Shown here: piece by piece, positions 25,167 to 33,810 of the stretch | Layout of the letters: every line of letters begins with the position of its first letter | How positions within the stretch are numbered: position 1 is the first letter of the stretch | Assembly (NCBI RefSeq): GCF_029109325.1 | Contig: NZ_JAQKQJ010000021.1 | Location: forward strand, 240,475-304,474 | Source of the DNA: Nodosilinea sp. PGN35 | GTDB lineage: Bacteria; Cyanobacteriota; Cyanobacteriia; Phormidesmidales; Phormidesmidaceae | DNA: 64,000 nt | Direction: 5' to 3' | The notes under the pieces: generated by a model | Told to the model about the DNA's origin: nothing | Databases searched by the model: none | Seen by the model: the letters and a program-made list of their open reading frames with translations, nothing else | Program-made: the position numbers and the translations under genes

Positions 25167-25637
25167 TCAGCTAACTTCATTGCCATCTTTATCAGGGTTA
25201 GCGTACCCTCCTCGAAGGTGGCGATCGGAGGCATGGGAAGACGGACCCAGCCATTTCCCTGTGTCGAGCCATAACTCATAGTAGTAGAGCCATAAAGCTG
25301 TCCAGGGAAGAATAGTTGTGGCAATGAGCATATCCTGTCGCCAGGGATTTTCCTTTGGGTAAAACAGGCAGAGGGTTCCATCACTCCAACGGTGTGGCGC
25401 TTTAGGCGGTAAAGTCGGAGTGATGATCCTTACAGTTGGGTAGCAGTGAAGCTTGTAGCTGATCACCACACGGTATTTCTGAGACAGCAGACGAGGCTGA
25501 AGGGTGCCTCGCCAAACTCCGACTCCACGTTCACGCCTATAAGTGAACCCTGGAAACCTATGCAGAATGTGTACGCTCTGGAGTGCCAGATTTACGGTCG
25601 GTCTCAGTTGAGAGTATTCAAACTTGGTCAATCCCAT
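25167..25637 (-). CDS. Short type II CBASS E2-like protein
   Basis: A 156-residue protein with the bacterial E2-like (ubiquitin-conjugating-type) pattern: a W-RG-L strand (VWRGTLQPRLLSQKYRVVI), PTLPPKAPHRWSDGTLCLFYP with the candidate catalytic Cys90, and IATTILPWTALWLYYYELWL followed by GKWLGPSSH. No E1 or JAB domain is attached or encoded nearby, so this is the E2-only (short) type II arrangement, in which the E2 links the CD-NTase C-terminus to a target to prime it. Its ATG overlaps the end of the CD-NTase gene by 20 nt, implying coupled translation. Confidence 0.82.
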   Translation of the reverse strand: MGLTKFEYSQLRPTVNLALQSVHILHRFPGFTYRRERGVGVWRGTLQPRLLSQKYRVVISYKLHCYPTVRIITPTLPPKAPHRWSDGTLCLFYPKENPWRQDMLIATTILPWTALWLYYYELWLDTGKWLGPSSHASDRHLRGGYANPDKDGNEVS

Positions 25638-26715
25638 GAAACTTTGTTGATTGAGTTGCTGTGTACAAGCCAGAAGCAGGTCGATTCTCCAGAATCAATC
25701 CCGTTGAACTGACGAGAGCCTTGCCAGGGTTTGCGGCAGTAGCAAGATTAGAGGCTGCCGCTTCTACCTCAGATGGGAAGAACTCTTCACCAAAGACTTT
25801 TTGCCACTTAGTGATCGCCTCATCGCGATCGTCCGTATCAAGTGCCTCTGTCGCCCACTTTCGCCCCTTTCCAATCCAGCGCATGAAGGTTTCAAAGTGG
25901 GTGCGGCTCCAATTCCAGGAAATGTTGTGGTCTAGGACGGGATCGGGGATGTTGGGAGTAGCGGTATCACTGGTCCAGAGCAAGTGGTCGTATTGACAGT
26001 AGACTGCATCTAGCAGGTCACGGAACAACTCACCTAGACAGGCATCCATATTGAGGTTGCCTGTCTGAACGTGATATACCAGCAACGCACCTAGCCAGTA
26101 ACTCTTAGGCTTACGATTCTTCATTTGGTGGTTGCGAAAGTGTTTGAGCAGCTTGCCCAATGGCTTAACCTTTTTGCTGTGCTGATTGTTCAGCTTATTA
26201 AGGAGGGCAATGTAACCGATTGGATGAGAAGTGATCCATTCGTTAAAGCCGCGATCTGGCACGTACAGAATGTTTTTGAAGCCTTTGGGAGCAATGCAAG
26301 GAACGAAATCCAGGTGAAAATCTTCGTCCTTGAAGTAGACGTGGATTGAGCGACGTGCCCGCTCAACTTCAATTTGAGCTTCGGCGTATCCTTCGTAGCC
26401 GAGGTAAGCTGGCAACCCGTCCAGTAACTTCTTCAAGTCTCGAATCAGTTGTTTTGCCTCAGGTTTATTCGCTTCTGGGTTACCTGAGACTCGAACTAAA
26501 GTGTCAACATCTTTCACCTCCCCAACTACTAAGCCCTGGGCGTAGGAGCCTGCGAGTCGGGTATGAGGAGTCATTGTGAGGAATGATTGGCTTGCCTTGA
26601 TGTAATCACGGACTAAGCGAGGAAGGCGTTGAGCCATTTTGATGCGATCTTCAGGAGGCTGAATATTCTTGAGTAGTTCCTCAAAATGTGTATTCAGCGG
26701 AAAATTTGGAGTCAT
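25618..26715 (-). CDS. CBASS CD-NTase (cyclic oligonucleotide synthase)
   Basis: A 365-residue cGAS/DncV-like nucleotidyltransferase. The core has RLAGSYAQGL (Gly56-Ser57), Asp69 and Asp71 in VKDVDTLV, and the third acidic residue Asp136 in FHLDFVPCIAP, so the metal triad is complete. Residues about 165-290 hold the helical sensor/OAS1-C-like half (LLNKLNNQHSKKVKPLGKLLKHFRN). It makes a cyclic di- or trinucleotide on phage infection for the SAVED effector. First gene of the operon; the C-terminus ends GIDQV, the tail expected to be handled by the E2. The exact clade cannot be set by eye. Confidence 0.88.
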   Translation of the reverse strand: MTPNFPLNTHFEELLKNIQPPEDRIKMAQRLPRLVRDYIKASQSFLTMTPHTRLAGSYAQGLVVGEVKDVDTLVRVSGNPEANKPEAKQLIRDLKKLLDGLPAYLGYEGYAEAQIEVERARRSIHVYFKDEDFHLDFVPCIAPKGFKNILYVPDRGFNEWITSHPIGYIALLNKLNNQHSKKVKPLGKLLKHFRNHQMKNRKPKSYWLGALLVYHVQTGNLNMDACLGELFRDLLDAVYCQYDHLLWTSDTATPNIPDPVLDHNISWNWSRTHFETFMRWIGKGRKWATEALDTDDRDEAITKWQKVFGEEFFPSEVEAAASNLATAANPGKALVSSTGLILENRPASGLYTATQSTKFHGIDQV

Positions 26716-26784
26716 TTACTTGTTAGTGCGAGGAAAAATTTCTTGATCCAGTGTAGCCACTATCATCCAAAATAGTGATTGAGG

Positions 26785-26845
26785 AAATCTAAAGATTTCT
26801 ATACGTTCGTATTGCAAACACTGTAATGTTATTATTACAAACAGT
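26785..26845. promoter_or_regulatory. Candidate CapH operators between CBASS and capHP
   Basis: AAATCT-AA-AGATTT (26785-26798) and the longer ACTGTAAT-N6-ATTACA-A-ACAGT (26820-26845) are inverted repeats in the 189-nt AT-rich gap between the divergent CD-NTase and HTH genes. They are natural binding sites for the HTH repressor. Confidence 0.55.
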
Positions 26846-26904
26846 TTTTATTAATGACATTGCGAGTAGCATAGCAGTGAATTTACTACGACTCCATAGA
26901 GAGC

Positions 26905-27216
26905 ATGGCGGATAACCAAGCGTTTTATCAGGAGGTAGGGCGGCGGATCAGAGATGCCCGAAAGAAGGGGCACTTAACCCAGGAAGCCTTGGCAACAAAG
27001 ATTTCTCTAACGCGAACAACCGTGACAAACATTGAAAAGGGGAGGCAGCAGCTTTTGGTTCACACGTTGATAGAAATCGCTGACGCACTGAGTGTCGCAC
27101 CAGAATCGCTTTTACCTGAACGGCAGTCCCCATCGATCGACAAACTGTTGACGGCAGAATCCCCCTACACGCAGGAGTGGATTCGGAGAATCGTTGATAT
27201 GGCGGATAGAGACTAG
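26905..27216 (+). CDS. capH: HTH repressor, CapH-like
   Basis: A 103-residue protein with an XRE-type helix-turn-helix at about 9-65 (RRIRDARKKGHLTQEALATKISLTRTTVTNIEKGRQ) and a short C-terminal helical tail. It is divergent from the CBASS operon and 2 nt upstream of an ImmA/IrrE protease gene. In known CBASS loci this pair is CapH/CapP: CapH represses the operon and is cut by CapP. The name is given from family, position and partner; direct cleavage is inferred. Inverted repeats lie in the shared promoter region. Confidence 0.75.
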   Translation: MADNQAFYQEVGRRIRDARKKGHLTQEALATKISLTRTTVTNIEKGRQQLLVHTLIEIADALSVAPESLLPERQSPSIDKLLTAESPYTQEWIRRIVDMADRD

Positions 27217-27218
27217 CG

Positions 27219-27752
27219 ATGGCGATCCGACGTAAACATATCCGTAATCTGGTTGAGCAACTGTTGGAAGATCACAGGATTGAAGTGGCTCCAGTTCCCA
27301 TAGAAGAGGTCGCCCCCTCCTTAGGCATTCGTGTCCAGTACGAACCTGCTGAGGATGAACTTTCAGGTTTTCTTCTGCGAGATCTTAGCCGCCAGAAGGC
27401 AATTATTGGGGTTAACGATCGCCATTCCAAAAATCGACAGCGGTTCACGATCGCTCATGAATTAGGACACTACCTTTTACATGAGCAGGAAAAACTACAC
27501 GTCGATCGACGATTCCAGATTCAGCTACGGGATGGAAATTCCAGCAAAGGTGAGAGCGAAGAGGAGAAGGAGGCAAATCTGTTTGCGGCAGAGTTACTGA
27601 TGCCAGTCAGCTTCATTCGGCAGGATTTAGCGGAAGTTGAGGGGTTAGACCTAGAAGATGATGCTACGGTCTCTGGTCTGGCAGAGAAGTACAGTGTGAG
27701 TACCCAAGCAATGACTTTTCGGCTGGCTTACCTTGGCTATCTTCAACTATGA
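27219..27752 (+). CDS. capP: ImmA/IrrE metallopeptidase, CapP-like
   Basis: A 177-residue protease with the zinc motif HELGH (His80, Glu81, His84; RFTIAHELGHYLLHEQ) and the third ligand in EKEANLFAAELLMP (Glu118). The first 65 residues (LVEQLLEDHRIEVAPVPIEEVA, LSGFLLRD) are the usual ImmA/IrrE lead-in. It follows the HTH gene by 2 nt. CapP proteins are triggered by single-stranded DNA and cut CapH, lifting repression of CBASS; here this is inferred from gene order and motifs. Confidence 0.8.
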   Translation: MAIRRKHIRNLVEQLLEDHRIEVAPVPIEEVAPSLGIRVQYEPAEDELSGFLLRDLSRQKAIIGVNDRHSKNRQRFTIAHELGHYLLHEQEKLHVDRRFQIQLRDGNSSKGESEEEKEANLFAAELLMPVSFIRQDLAEVEGLDLEDDATVSGLAEKYSVSTQAMTFRLAYLGYLQL

Positions 27753-28030
27753 CTTTTTTCTTCCATCTCCCAGTCATATCTGCTCCCTAGCCTGAGGTGA
27801 TATCACTCACCCTCGCTCTGCGTTGGCGGAGCCTCTCCTAAGGAGAAACACCCTATGACCCCTCCCCCCTACCCCTGACTCGCCGTCACAGGCGCAACCC
27901 AGATCCTCCAACAAGAGCTCGACACCTCCCAAAGCATCGCCCAATCCTGAGATACGAAGAAAAACCAACCCTTCTGGTGATTCAGTCGAGAGGCGTCAAC
28001 CGTTTAGTGACCAAGTCATGCTAATATCCA
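27753..28030. other. Intergenic region with repeat-like sequence
   Basis: No intact gene. GGCGGAGCCTCTCCTAAGGAGAA (around 27824-27847) looks like the short dispersed palindromes common in cyanobacteria, and the text from about 27890 reads like a decayed coding fragment. Nothing firmer can be said. Confidence 0.3.
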
Positions 28031-28624
28031 TCAAGCCTCTGGTGCTGACGTCAGTAGCAATCTTAAGGCGTGGCGAACATAGAACGTCCAGGATTCTGAA
28101 GCGGGCGGGAAAATCAGAGCGTACAGCATGATGCCGCTCATGGTGTCGAACACCAGCCCCGGATCTAAATCTGTCGGCACCTCCTGTCGGGCTCTGGCTC
28201 GTTCAATCACCACAGCAAAGGCTTCTCGGCGAGGCTGGAGATACTTGTCCCAGTAAATCTGAGCAAAATTTGAATTGCTGGCCGCACTGCTGATAATCAT
28301 CGCCACGGTTTGTCGTCCCAGCGGCGTCAGCGAAATCTGGGCGGCGTTTTCGATCAGCGCCTCCATATCCGCCCAGAGACTGCCGTTATCCGGAATCACC
28401 ACCTCTTCTCGCAGACTCTCAATCGCATCGGCCACCAGTTCCTCTTTGCTGCTGTAGCGACGGTAGATGGTGGTTTTACCGACCCTAGCACGGGCCGCGA
28501 TCGCCTCAATACTCATCGCCTCAAACCCCATTTCCGCCAACAGCTCCAGTGCTGCCTGCAACATCTTTCGATGAGCAGCAGCACTACGTGGTCGTCCGGG
28601 AGATTTTTTCTGAGCATCAGTCAT
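28031..28624 (-). CDS. TetR-family regulator
   Basis: A 197-residue repressor. The N-terminal helix-turn-helix is at about 18-62 (RKMLQAALELLAEMGFEAMS, RVGKTTIYRRYSSKEELVADAI) after a basic GRPRSAAAHRK arm; the rest is the helical ligand/dimer domain of the AcrR C-terminal type. It is divergent from the Coq4-like gene with only 44 nt between, which contain repeated ATCG steps (CAGTATCGTATCGAAATA) suited to a TetR site. The neighbour is the likely target. The inducer is unknown. Confidence 0.85.
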   Translation of the reverse strand: MTDAQKKSPGRPRSAAAHRKMLQAALELLAEMGFEAMSIEAIAARARVGKTTIYRRYSSKEELVADAIESLREEVVIPDNGSLWADMEALIENAAQISLTPLGRQTVAMIISSAASNSNFAQIYWDKYLQPRREAFAVVIERARARQEVPTDLDPGLVFDTMSGIMLYALIFPPASESWTFYVRHALRLLLTSAPEA

Positions 28625-28668
28625 GGGAACGATTATAATTTACGCAACAGTATCGTATCGAAATAGCC

Positions 28669-29157
28669 ATGAGCCAGAATCCTCTGTATATGGATATGGG
28701 TAGTACCCAAACCCTGCGGGAAGGGTTGGCAGAGTACTATGCCCTCAATCCCCACGTCACCGACCCAGCTACACAACCACCGGATTTCGCCGAGATCCTG
28801 CGTGCCCACGATGTCGGCCACGTCATCTATGGCTGCGACACGGGTATGCACGACGAACTCAAAATCCTGCCTTTGTTCTGGTGGACGAGTGAGTGTACGT
28901 TTCAGACCTACCTAGAGATGAAAAACTCTCCCGCTGTGGATGTGATGTACGCTGACATGATCAAGGAGAAGGGAGCGCTCTGGCTGTACAGTTCCATTTT
29001 GCGGGTGCTGCCAGAGGTGATTCTGGAGCTGATCCCAATTTGGTTTAAGACTCGAAAGCGCTCAAAACTCGTGCCATTTCTGGAGTATGAGCCTTTACTG
29101 GAGCGATCGCTGCTAGAGCTTCGCCAAGAGTTTGATTTACTACCATTGATGAAATAA
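28669..29157 (+). CDS. Coq4-like protein
   Basis: A 162-residue protein with HDVGH, eleven residues, then Glu (HDVGHVIYGCDTGMHDE, about residues 48-64). This is the exact HDxxHx11E metal motif of Coq4, a factor of ubiquinone synthesis that acts on the C1 position of the quinone ring. The rest is helical (SSILRVLPEVILELIPIWF) as in Coq4. Cyanobacteria make plastoquinone rather than ubiquinone, so the substrate is unclear; a quinone-like or lipid substrate is possible. It is paired with the divergent TetR gene. Confidence 0.65.
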   Translation: MSQNPLYMDMGSTQTLREGLAEYYALNPHVTDPATQPPDFAEILRAHDVGHVIYGCDTGMHDELKILPLFWWTSECTFQTYLEMKNSPAVDVMYADMIKEKGALWLYSSILRVLPEVILELIPIWFKTRKRSKLVPFLEYEPLLERSLLELRQEFDLLPLMK

Positions 29158-29247
29158 TTCATGGAGCAACCAGCCCATCAGCCAGACGTCTCCACTCATT
29201 CTACGAACCGTCATAGTTACGCGTGTTGGGATAGCCTAGCAGGTACT

Positions 29248-30183
29248 TCAAGAGGGGTTAATCCCAACTGGCGGCTCAACTCCCGGCAAATTAGGAATTT
29301 CTGTTCTCAGAATTTCTAGAAAGCTCCGTAGCCGACGGGGTTGATACGATTTTGACAGGGACGCCACATGAATCGGCAATTTTGGTGCACGCCACTGGGG
29401 CAACAGGTCGATGAGTCGTCCATGGTTTAAGTCCTCTTCGATGAACCAGCGCGGCAATACGGCAATACCCAAACCTGCTAGCACCGCTCGATGCAGGGCG
29501 AAGATATTATTCGTCACCAGCCGTACTGAGAGTGACACCACGATCGTCTTGCCTGATGATTTAGATAGAGGAATACGCCCACCTTCGAAGGGTTCAAGGG
29601 CCACACAAGGCCATATCTCTAGATCACTAGGTGACTTAGGTTGACGATAGGCCTCTAGCAATTCAGGTGCCGCCACCATTAGTCGCTCCACTCGCCCCAA
29701 CGGTTCTATGGTGAGTGACTCATCGGGAACGGAGCCGATCTTAATCCAGCAGTCACAACCGACTTCAGCAAAGCGGATATTGCGGTCTTCCAGCTGCCAG
29801 GACAGGGATAGGAGGGGATGTTGTTTTTGAAACTGAAAAGCAATATTCGCTAGGTAAAGCTGCCCTAAAGCTATGGGAGCGACGACCTTGAGTTGGCCGC
29901 GTAGCGCGTCTTCTGTTTCTAAGTGCTTCTCCTCCAAAGCTTCCCAGCTGTCGAGCAGGCGTCGTGCATCCGCCAGCAGTTCGGCTCCAACGGGTGTGAG
30001 AGACAAATCATGGGTAGTGCGCCGCATGAGCTGAGCGTTGAATCGCGATTCTAACTCGGCTAGCTGACGACTGACGGACGGTTGAGACAAGCCCAAGTCT
30101 CGCGCCGCCGCACTGATGCTGCCAGCATCCGCAATCCGCACAAACGTTTGCAGTAAGGTTAGGCGATCTAAAGACTTACTCAT
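29248..30183 (-). CDS. LysR-family regulator
   Basis: A 311-residue LysR protein. Helix-turn-helix at about 8-62 (LLQTFVRIADAGSISAAARDLGLSQPSVSRQLAELE), then the two-lobed effector domain (about 95-300: GQLKVVAPIALGQLYLANIAFQFQ, VLAGLGIAVLPRWF). It is divergent from the SDR gene at 30277, followed by an aldo/keto reductase and a VOC protein, the probable regulon. The inducer is not evident. Confidence 0.88.
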   Translation of the reverse strand: MSKSLDRLTLLQTFVRIADAGSISAAARDLGLSQPSVSRQLAELESRFNAQLMRRTTHDLSLTPVGAELLADARRLLDSWEALEEKHLETEDALRGQLKVVAPIALGQLYLANIAFQFQKQHPLLSLSWQLEDRNIRFAEVGCDCWIKIGSVPDESLTIEPLGRVERLMVAAPELLEAYRQPKSPSDLEIWPCVALEPFEGGRIPLSKSSGKTIVVSLSVRLVTNNIFALHRAVLAGLGIAVLPRWFIEEDLNHGRLIDLLPQWRAPKLPIHVASLSKSYQPRRLRSFLEILRTEIPNLPGVEPPVGINPS

Positions 30184-30276
30184 ACGTAAAGAGGATAACA
30201 GCTATTTTTGTCACTCGTCTACCAAATATCTGGCGATGCTGCAATAGTAGATTCAGACGCAGCCAAGGAGTTAAAG

Positions 30277-31326
30277 ATGAGCCAGAAAAAAGCGCTTGTT
30301 GTTGGTGCTTCAGGCGGTATTGGCCAGAATCTAATTCAGTATTTGTCTGAGTTGGGCGAGTGGGAGATTGTGGGTCTCTCTAGACGCAAACCCAGCTTCA
30401 AAAGTAATGCTCAGTTCATCTCGGTAGATTTGCTCAACCAGGATGATGTGCAGGCCAAGCTGGGAGAACTGACTGACATCACCCATATCTTCTACACCGC
30501 TTTCTATGGAGGGCCAACTTTCTCAGGCCCGGTGGCAGAAAATCTGGCCATGCTGACCAATGTAGTAGGAACGGTGGAGCCGATCGCACCTCTACTGGAG
30601 CGCGTCGTACTAATTCAAGGCGGCAAGGTGTATGGCCGACAGCTAGGACCATTCAAGACCCCTGCGAAAGAGTCAGACCCGCGTCACATGCCGCCAAACT
30701 TTTACTTTGACCAGGAAGACTTTTTGACGGCTAGAAGCGCTGACAAAAACTGGAGTTGGGCTGCTTTGCGGGCAGAAGCCTTCTGTAGCGAGATTGTCGG
30801 CATTCCAAGCTTGCCGTTACTGATCGCAGTGTATGCGACTATCTCCAAAGAACTCGGACTACCGCTACGATTTCCGGGTACGCAGGCGGCTTATGATGCC
30901 CTCGTTCAGGTAACGGATGCTGGGCTGCTGGCAGAGGCGATGACGTGGGCAGCAACCTCCCCTGGAGCGGCGGATGAAGCGTTCAACCTAACCAATGGCG
31001 ATGCGTTTCGTTGGTCAAACCTCTGGCCACAGTTCGCCAAATTCTTTGACATGGAGTACGCCTCGCCTCAAGATATTTCGCTGGTCGAGGTGATGGCCGA
31101 CAAAGAGCCTTTGTGGGAACGCATCGTCGAAAGATATAGGCTCGAAGCTCATTCACTGCAAGAGCTAGCCGTCTGGCAGTTGGGTGATTTTCTCTTTCAC
31201 TGCGATTGGGATGTGCTACTGAGTGCGACCAAAGTTCAGCAAGCTGGGTTTCACCAGGTTGTAGATAGCGAATTGATGTTCATGTCACTGTTTCAGAGAT
31301 TCCGCGATCGCCACATCATTCCCTAA
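30277..31326 (+). CDS. PRISE-type short-chain dehydrogenase (progesterone 5-beta-reductase-like)
   Basis: A 349-residue NAD(P)H-dependent reductase from ATG 30277, selected over a Met 69 nt upstream because AAGGAG is 7 nt before it and the conserved text starts KKALVVGASGGIGQNL. Landmarks of the PRISE branch: GASGGIG dinucleotide loop, VVLIQGGKVYG (usual LQTGTKHY block), PPNFYFDQEDFL (usual NFYYTLED) and FRWSNLWPQFAKFF. Such enzymes reduce activated C=C bonds of enones. It is the first gene of a set divergent from LysR. Confidence 0.85.
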   Translation: MSQKKALVVGASGGIGQNLIQYLSELGEWEIVGLSRRKPSFKSNAQFISVDLLNQDDVQAKLGELTDITHIFYTAFYGGPTFSGPVAENLAMLTNVVGTVEPIAPLLERVVLIQGGKVYGRQLGPFKTPAKESDPRHMPPNFYFDQEDFLTARSADKNWSWAALRAEAFCSEIVGIPSLPLLIAVYATISKELGLPLRFPGTQAAYDALVQVTDAGLLAEAMTWAATSPGAADEAFNLTNGDAFRWSNLWPQFAKFFDMEYASPQDISLVEVMADKEPLWERIVERYRLEAHSLQELAVWQLGDFLFHCDWDVLLSATKVQQAGFHQVVDSELMFMSLFQRFRDRHIIP

Positions 31327-31461
31327 TTGAGAACCCAAATGGGAAATCATCGACTTGCAACATGCCCTGGCTAAACCGATGCTTTTGCCCCTGGCTTTAC
31401 TCGTAGCAGATCAGCAGCTATCTCAAAGTACAAACTTGATACTTATGGAGACAACCAAATT

Positions 31462-32286
31462 ATGAATGCTTCATTACAGACTGCACCCCCAAAGACATTT
31501 CAACTCGGCGGTGAACTTGAAGTCAACCGGCTCGGCTATGGGGCCATGCGGCTGACCGGGCAACCCGGCAATTTTGGGCCTTACCCGCAGTGGCAGCAGG
31601 GAGTCGAACTACTACAACGAGCGGTTGAACTCGAGGTGAATTTGTTTGATTCAGCCCGAGCCTACGGTCCCCAATGGGCTGACAAACTCGTCGGCGAAGC
31701 GCTGTCTTCCTATGCCGATCAGGTGGTGATTGCGACTAAAGGCGGCATTGACAAGGCTGCTCCCGATCGCATTGTGGTTGACGGTTCCCCCGCTACCCTG
31801 AGCCAGCAGATCGACGAAGCCCTGACTAATCTGAAGGTTGAGCGCATCGATCTGTTCCAGCTACATCGAGTCGATCCGCAGGTTCCGATCGAGGAATCGG
31901 TTGCTGCCCTCCGAACGGCACAGGTGGCTGGCAAGATTCGCTTTATTGGCCTTTCTAATGTTGACCAAGCGCAGCTAGAGCGGGCACTGGCGATCGCACC
32001 TATTGCCTCAGTGCAAAACCGCTTCAACCTGGCAGAGCAGCAACAGGATGCGCTTGTAGACTTCACCGCTGAGCGCGGTATTGCGTTCATCCCCTACGGA
32101 CCGTTAGGGGCACACCCGATGCGTCAGGGGGCAGCCTTGCCGACTCAAACAGCCCTGGCCTGGCTCCTGCGCCGCTCACCCAACATCATCGTGATTCCTG
32201 GGACAACGTCCATCGCTCACCTGGAAGAAAACATGGCAACTTGGGACGTTATCGAAGCTGAAACGGCCAACCCGCTAACGGCCTGA
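31462..32286 (+). CDS. Aldo/keto reductase
   Basis: A 274-residue AKR with the barrel tetrad: Asp/Tyr in NLFDSARAYG (Asp about 54, Tyr about 59), Lys in VVIATKGG (about 86-93) and His in LFQLHRVD (about 130). GKIRFIGLSN and the C-terminal IIVIPGTTSIAHLEENM, which binds NADPH, are present. A typical NADPH-dependent carbonyl reductase of the oxidoreductase YajO/tas-like branch. It follows the PRISE-type gene by 135 nt and precedes a VOC gene, suggesting a reactive-carbonyl or quinone detoxification set. Confidence 0.9.
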   Translation: MNASLQTAPPKTFQLGGELEVNRLGYGAMRLTGQPGNFGPYPQWQQGVELLQRAVELEVNLFDSARAYGPQWADKLVGEALSSYADQVVIATKGGIDKAAPDRIVVDGSPATLSQQIDEALTNLKVERIDLFQLHRVDPQVPIEESVAALRTAQVAGKIRFIGLSNVDQAQLERALAIAPIASVQNRFNLAEQQQDALVDFTAERGIAFIPYGPLGAHPMRQGAALPTQTALAWLLRRSPNIIVIPGTTSIAHLEENMATWDVIEAETANPLTA

Positions 32287-32333
32287 CGCCTATCAGTCTG
32301 TTCCCCGATCGCTCTCTAGATAAGGAAACCACT

Positions 32334-32927
32334 GTGATTAATCAACACATTAGACCAACACTTTTGGCTTCCATGGCGCTGGCTGCCTTGGCAACAGCCT
32401 ATCCTATGGCTACTTTAGCCAACAGTCCTGAACCTCAGTTCACGGCTGAGTCGATCCCCACCGATCATCAAAGGCCTGATCCACTGGCTCAGATTCGGGC
32501 GGAGCATGTCATGATTTCGACTGGCGATTATGACGGCACGATTGCCTGGTATCGTGACAAGCTGGGCTTTCAAATTCTTCAAGAATGGACGGTGCCTGAG
32601 TTCGCCGACGTACAGCTCGCCTATTTACAACTCAATGGCTTCATCATTGAGGTCGTTAGCACACCCAATGCTTTTCAAGCGGAGCAAATTCCGGCTGATT
32701 TGGTAACCGCTTTAAGCGATCGCGGCTTTGGCCACCTGGCCTTCCTCGCGGCTGATGTGGATGCTGTCGCAGCAGAACTAGTTGCCCGAGGCGTGCCACT
32801 GGTTGTGCCGCCTACGAGCTTTCCAGACGCTGGGCGCAGGTTAATTTTCATTCAGGACAACAACGGCAACTACATTGAGTTTCTGACACCGCTATCTGCC
32901 TATGAAAACCATGGCCCTGTGCAGTAG
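32334..32927 (+). CDS. Exported VOC (glyoxalase-like) protein
   Basis: A 197-residue protein starting at GTG 32334, with AAGGAA 12 nt before it. A Sec signal peptide (LLASMALAALATAYPMATLA, cleaved near residue 29-30) precedes one VOC fold (about 55-190): AEHVMISTGDYDGTIAWYRDKLGF, GFIIEVVST, GFGHLAFLAADVDAVAAEL and NNGNYIEFLTP. Metal-type residues His and Glu are at the usual positions. A periplasmic VOC protein is less common than a cytosolic one. It is last in the LysR-linked set. Confidence 0.82.
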   Translation: MINQHIRPTLLASMALAALATAYPMATLANSPEPQFTAESIPTDHQRPDPLAQIRAEHVMISTGDYDGTIAWYRDKLGFQILQEWTVPEFADVQLAYLQLNGFIIEVVSTPNAFQAEQIPADLVTALSDRGFGHLAFLAADVDAVAAELVARGVPLVVPPTSFPDAGRRLIFIQDNNGNYIEFLTPLSAYENHGPVQ

Positions 32928-32989
32928 CTGTCTTGACTGGAGCCTCAAGGACATCCATCAACCTATCTAATAGGCTTATAGGGTCCATT

Positions 32990-33700
32990 TCAGAACCGAT
33001 CCCGCAGTTTTGCCACCATTTCCGTCCGGGCCGTCACCTCTAGCTTGCGGAACATTCGCTTCAACGCCTGCTTAACTGAGTTTTGCGTAATCCACAGCTC
33101 CGCGCCGATTTCAGCATTGGTCAGGCCTTGAGCTACCAGACTGGCGATTTGTCGCTCTCGGGGGGTGAGCCGTTTCGTGAGGGAATCGGATAGGAAGGAG
33201 GGCGATCGCCGCAGCTCCGCCAGACAGGCCGAAACGTGACTGCACACCGCGCCCAAATTCGCCAAATCCATTTCGCTAAACGCCGGAGTCTCCCCCACCC
33301 GGGCAAAGTGAATTGTCCCAATCAGCTGCCCCCGGCCCACAATTGGCCCGGTCATGATGTGCGCGTGGTCGTATTCCGAACAGCACCACTGATAGAGATC
33401 GGTATGCTTCCACTGGCCCGGTGGCACCACCAGCTCTTCGTGAGCCGGAGCGTGGTTTTCCATCACGTAGCGCATGACGGGATCGACCGCTCGGCCAAAC
33501 TTTTCATAGCGCTCGACAAAGGCATCCGAAACGCCCACGACATCGAATCCAGCCAGGTTCTGGTGCTCATCCAGCAGATAAATGCCCCAGCGCTGCACTC
33601 CAAACAGCTCGCTGAGGCCATCCATGACCCGGAGGCGCAGGGCTTGCTCGGTGGGGGCAGTGGCGATGCTGTAAAACAACGAATGCAGAGAATTCACCAT
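32990..33700 (-). CDS. GAF-LuxR transcription regulator
   Basis: A 236-residue regulator. An N-terminal GAF-like domain (about 8-150: LRVMDGLSELFGVQRWGIYLLD, GPIVGRGQLIGTIHFAR) and a C-terminal LuxR/NarL helix-turn-helix (about 170-232: LTPRERQIASLVAQGLTNAEIGAELWITQNSVKQALKRMF). There is no receiver domain, so it senses a small molecule or redox state directly. It is divergent from the DJ-1/PfpI gene with 204 nt between, and probably controls that gene set. Confidence 0.86.
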   Translation of the reverse strand: MVNSLHSLFYSIATAPTEQALRLRVMDGLSELFGVQRWGIYLLDEHQNLAGFDVVGVSDAFVERYEKFGRAVDPVMRYVMENHAPAHEELVVPPGQWKHTDLYQWCCSEYDHAHIMTGPIVGRGQLIGTIHFARVGETPAFSEMDLANLGAVCSHVSACLAELRRSPSFLSDSLTKRLTPRERQIASLVAQGLTNAEIGAELWITQNSVKQALKRMFRKLEVTARTEMVAKLRDRF

Positions 33701-33810
33701 AGAATTGCCGAAAGAGTACCCAGTTGAGGACTATCCAGGGCTAGAAGCGCTGCCTACAATCGTTCCACGCTAAACGATTTCAAACAACTTAAGTAGTGGT
33801 TTGGATGTTT

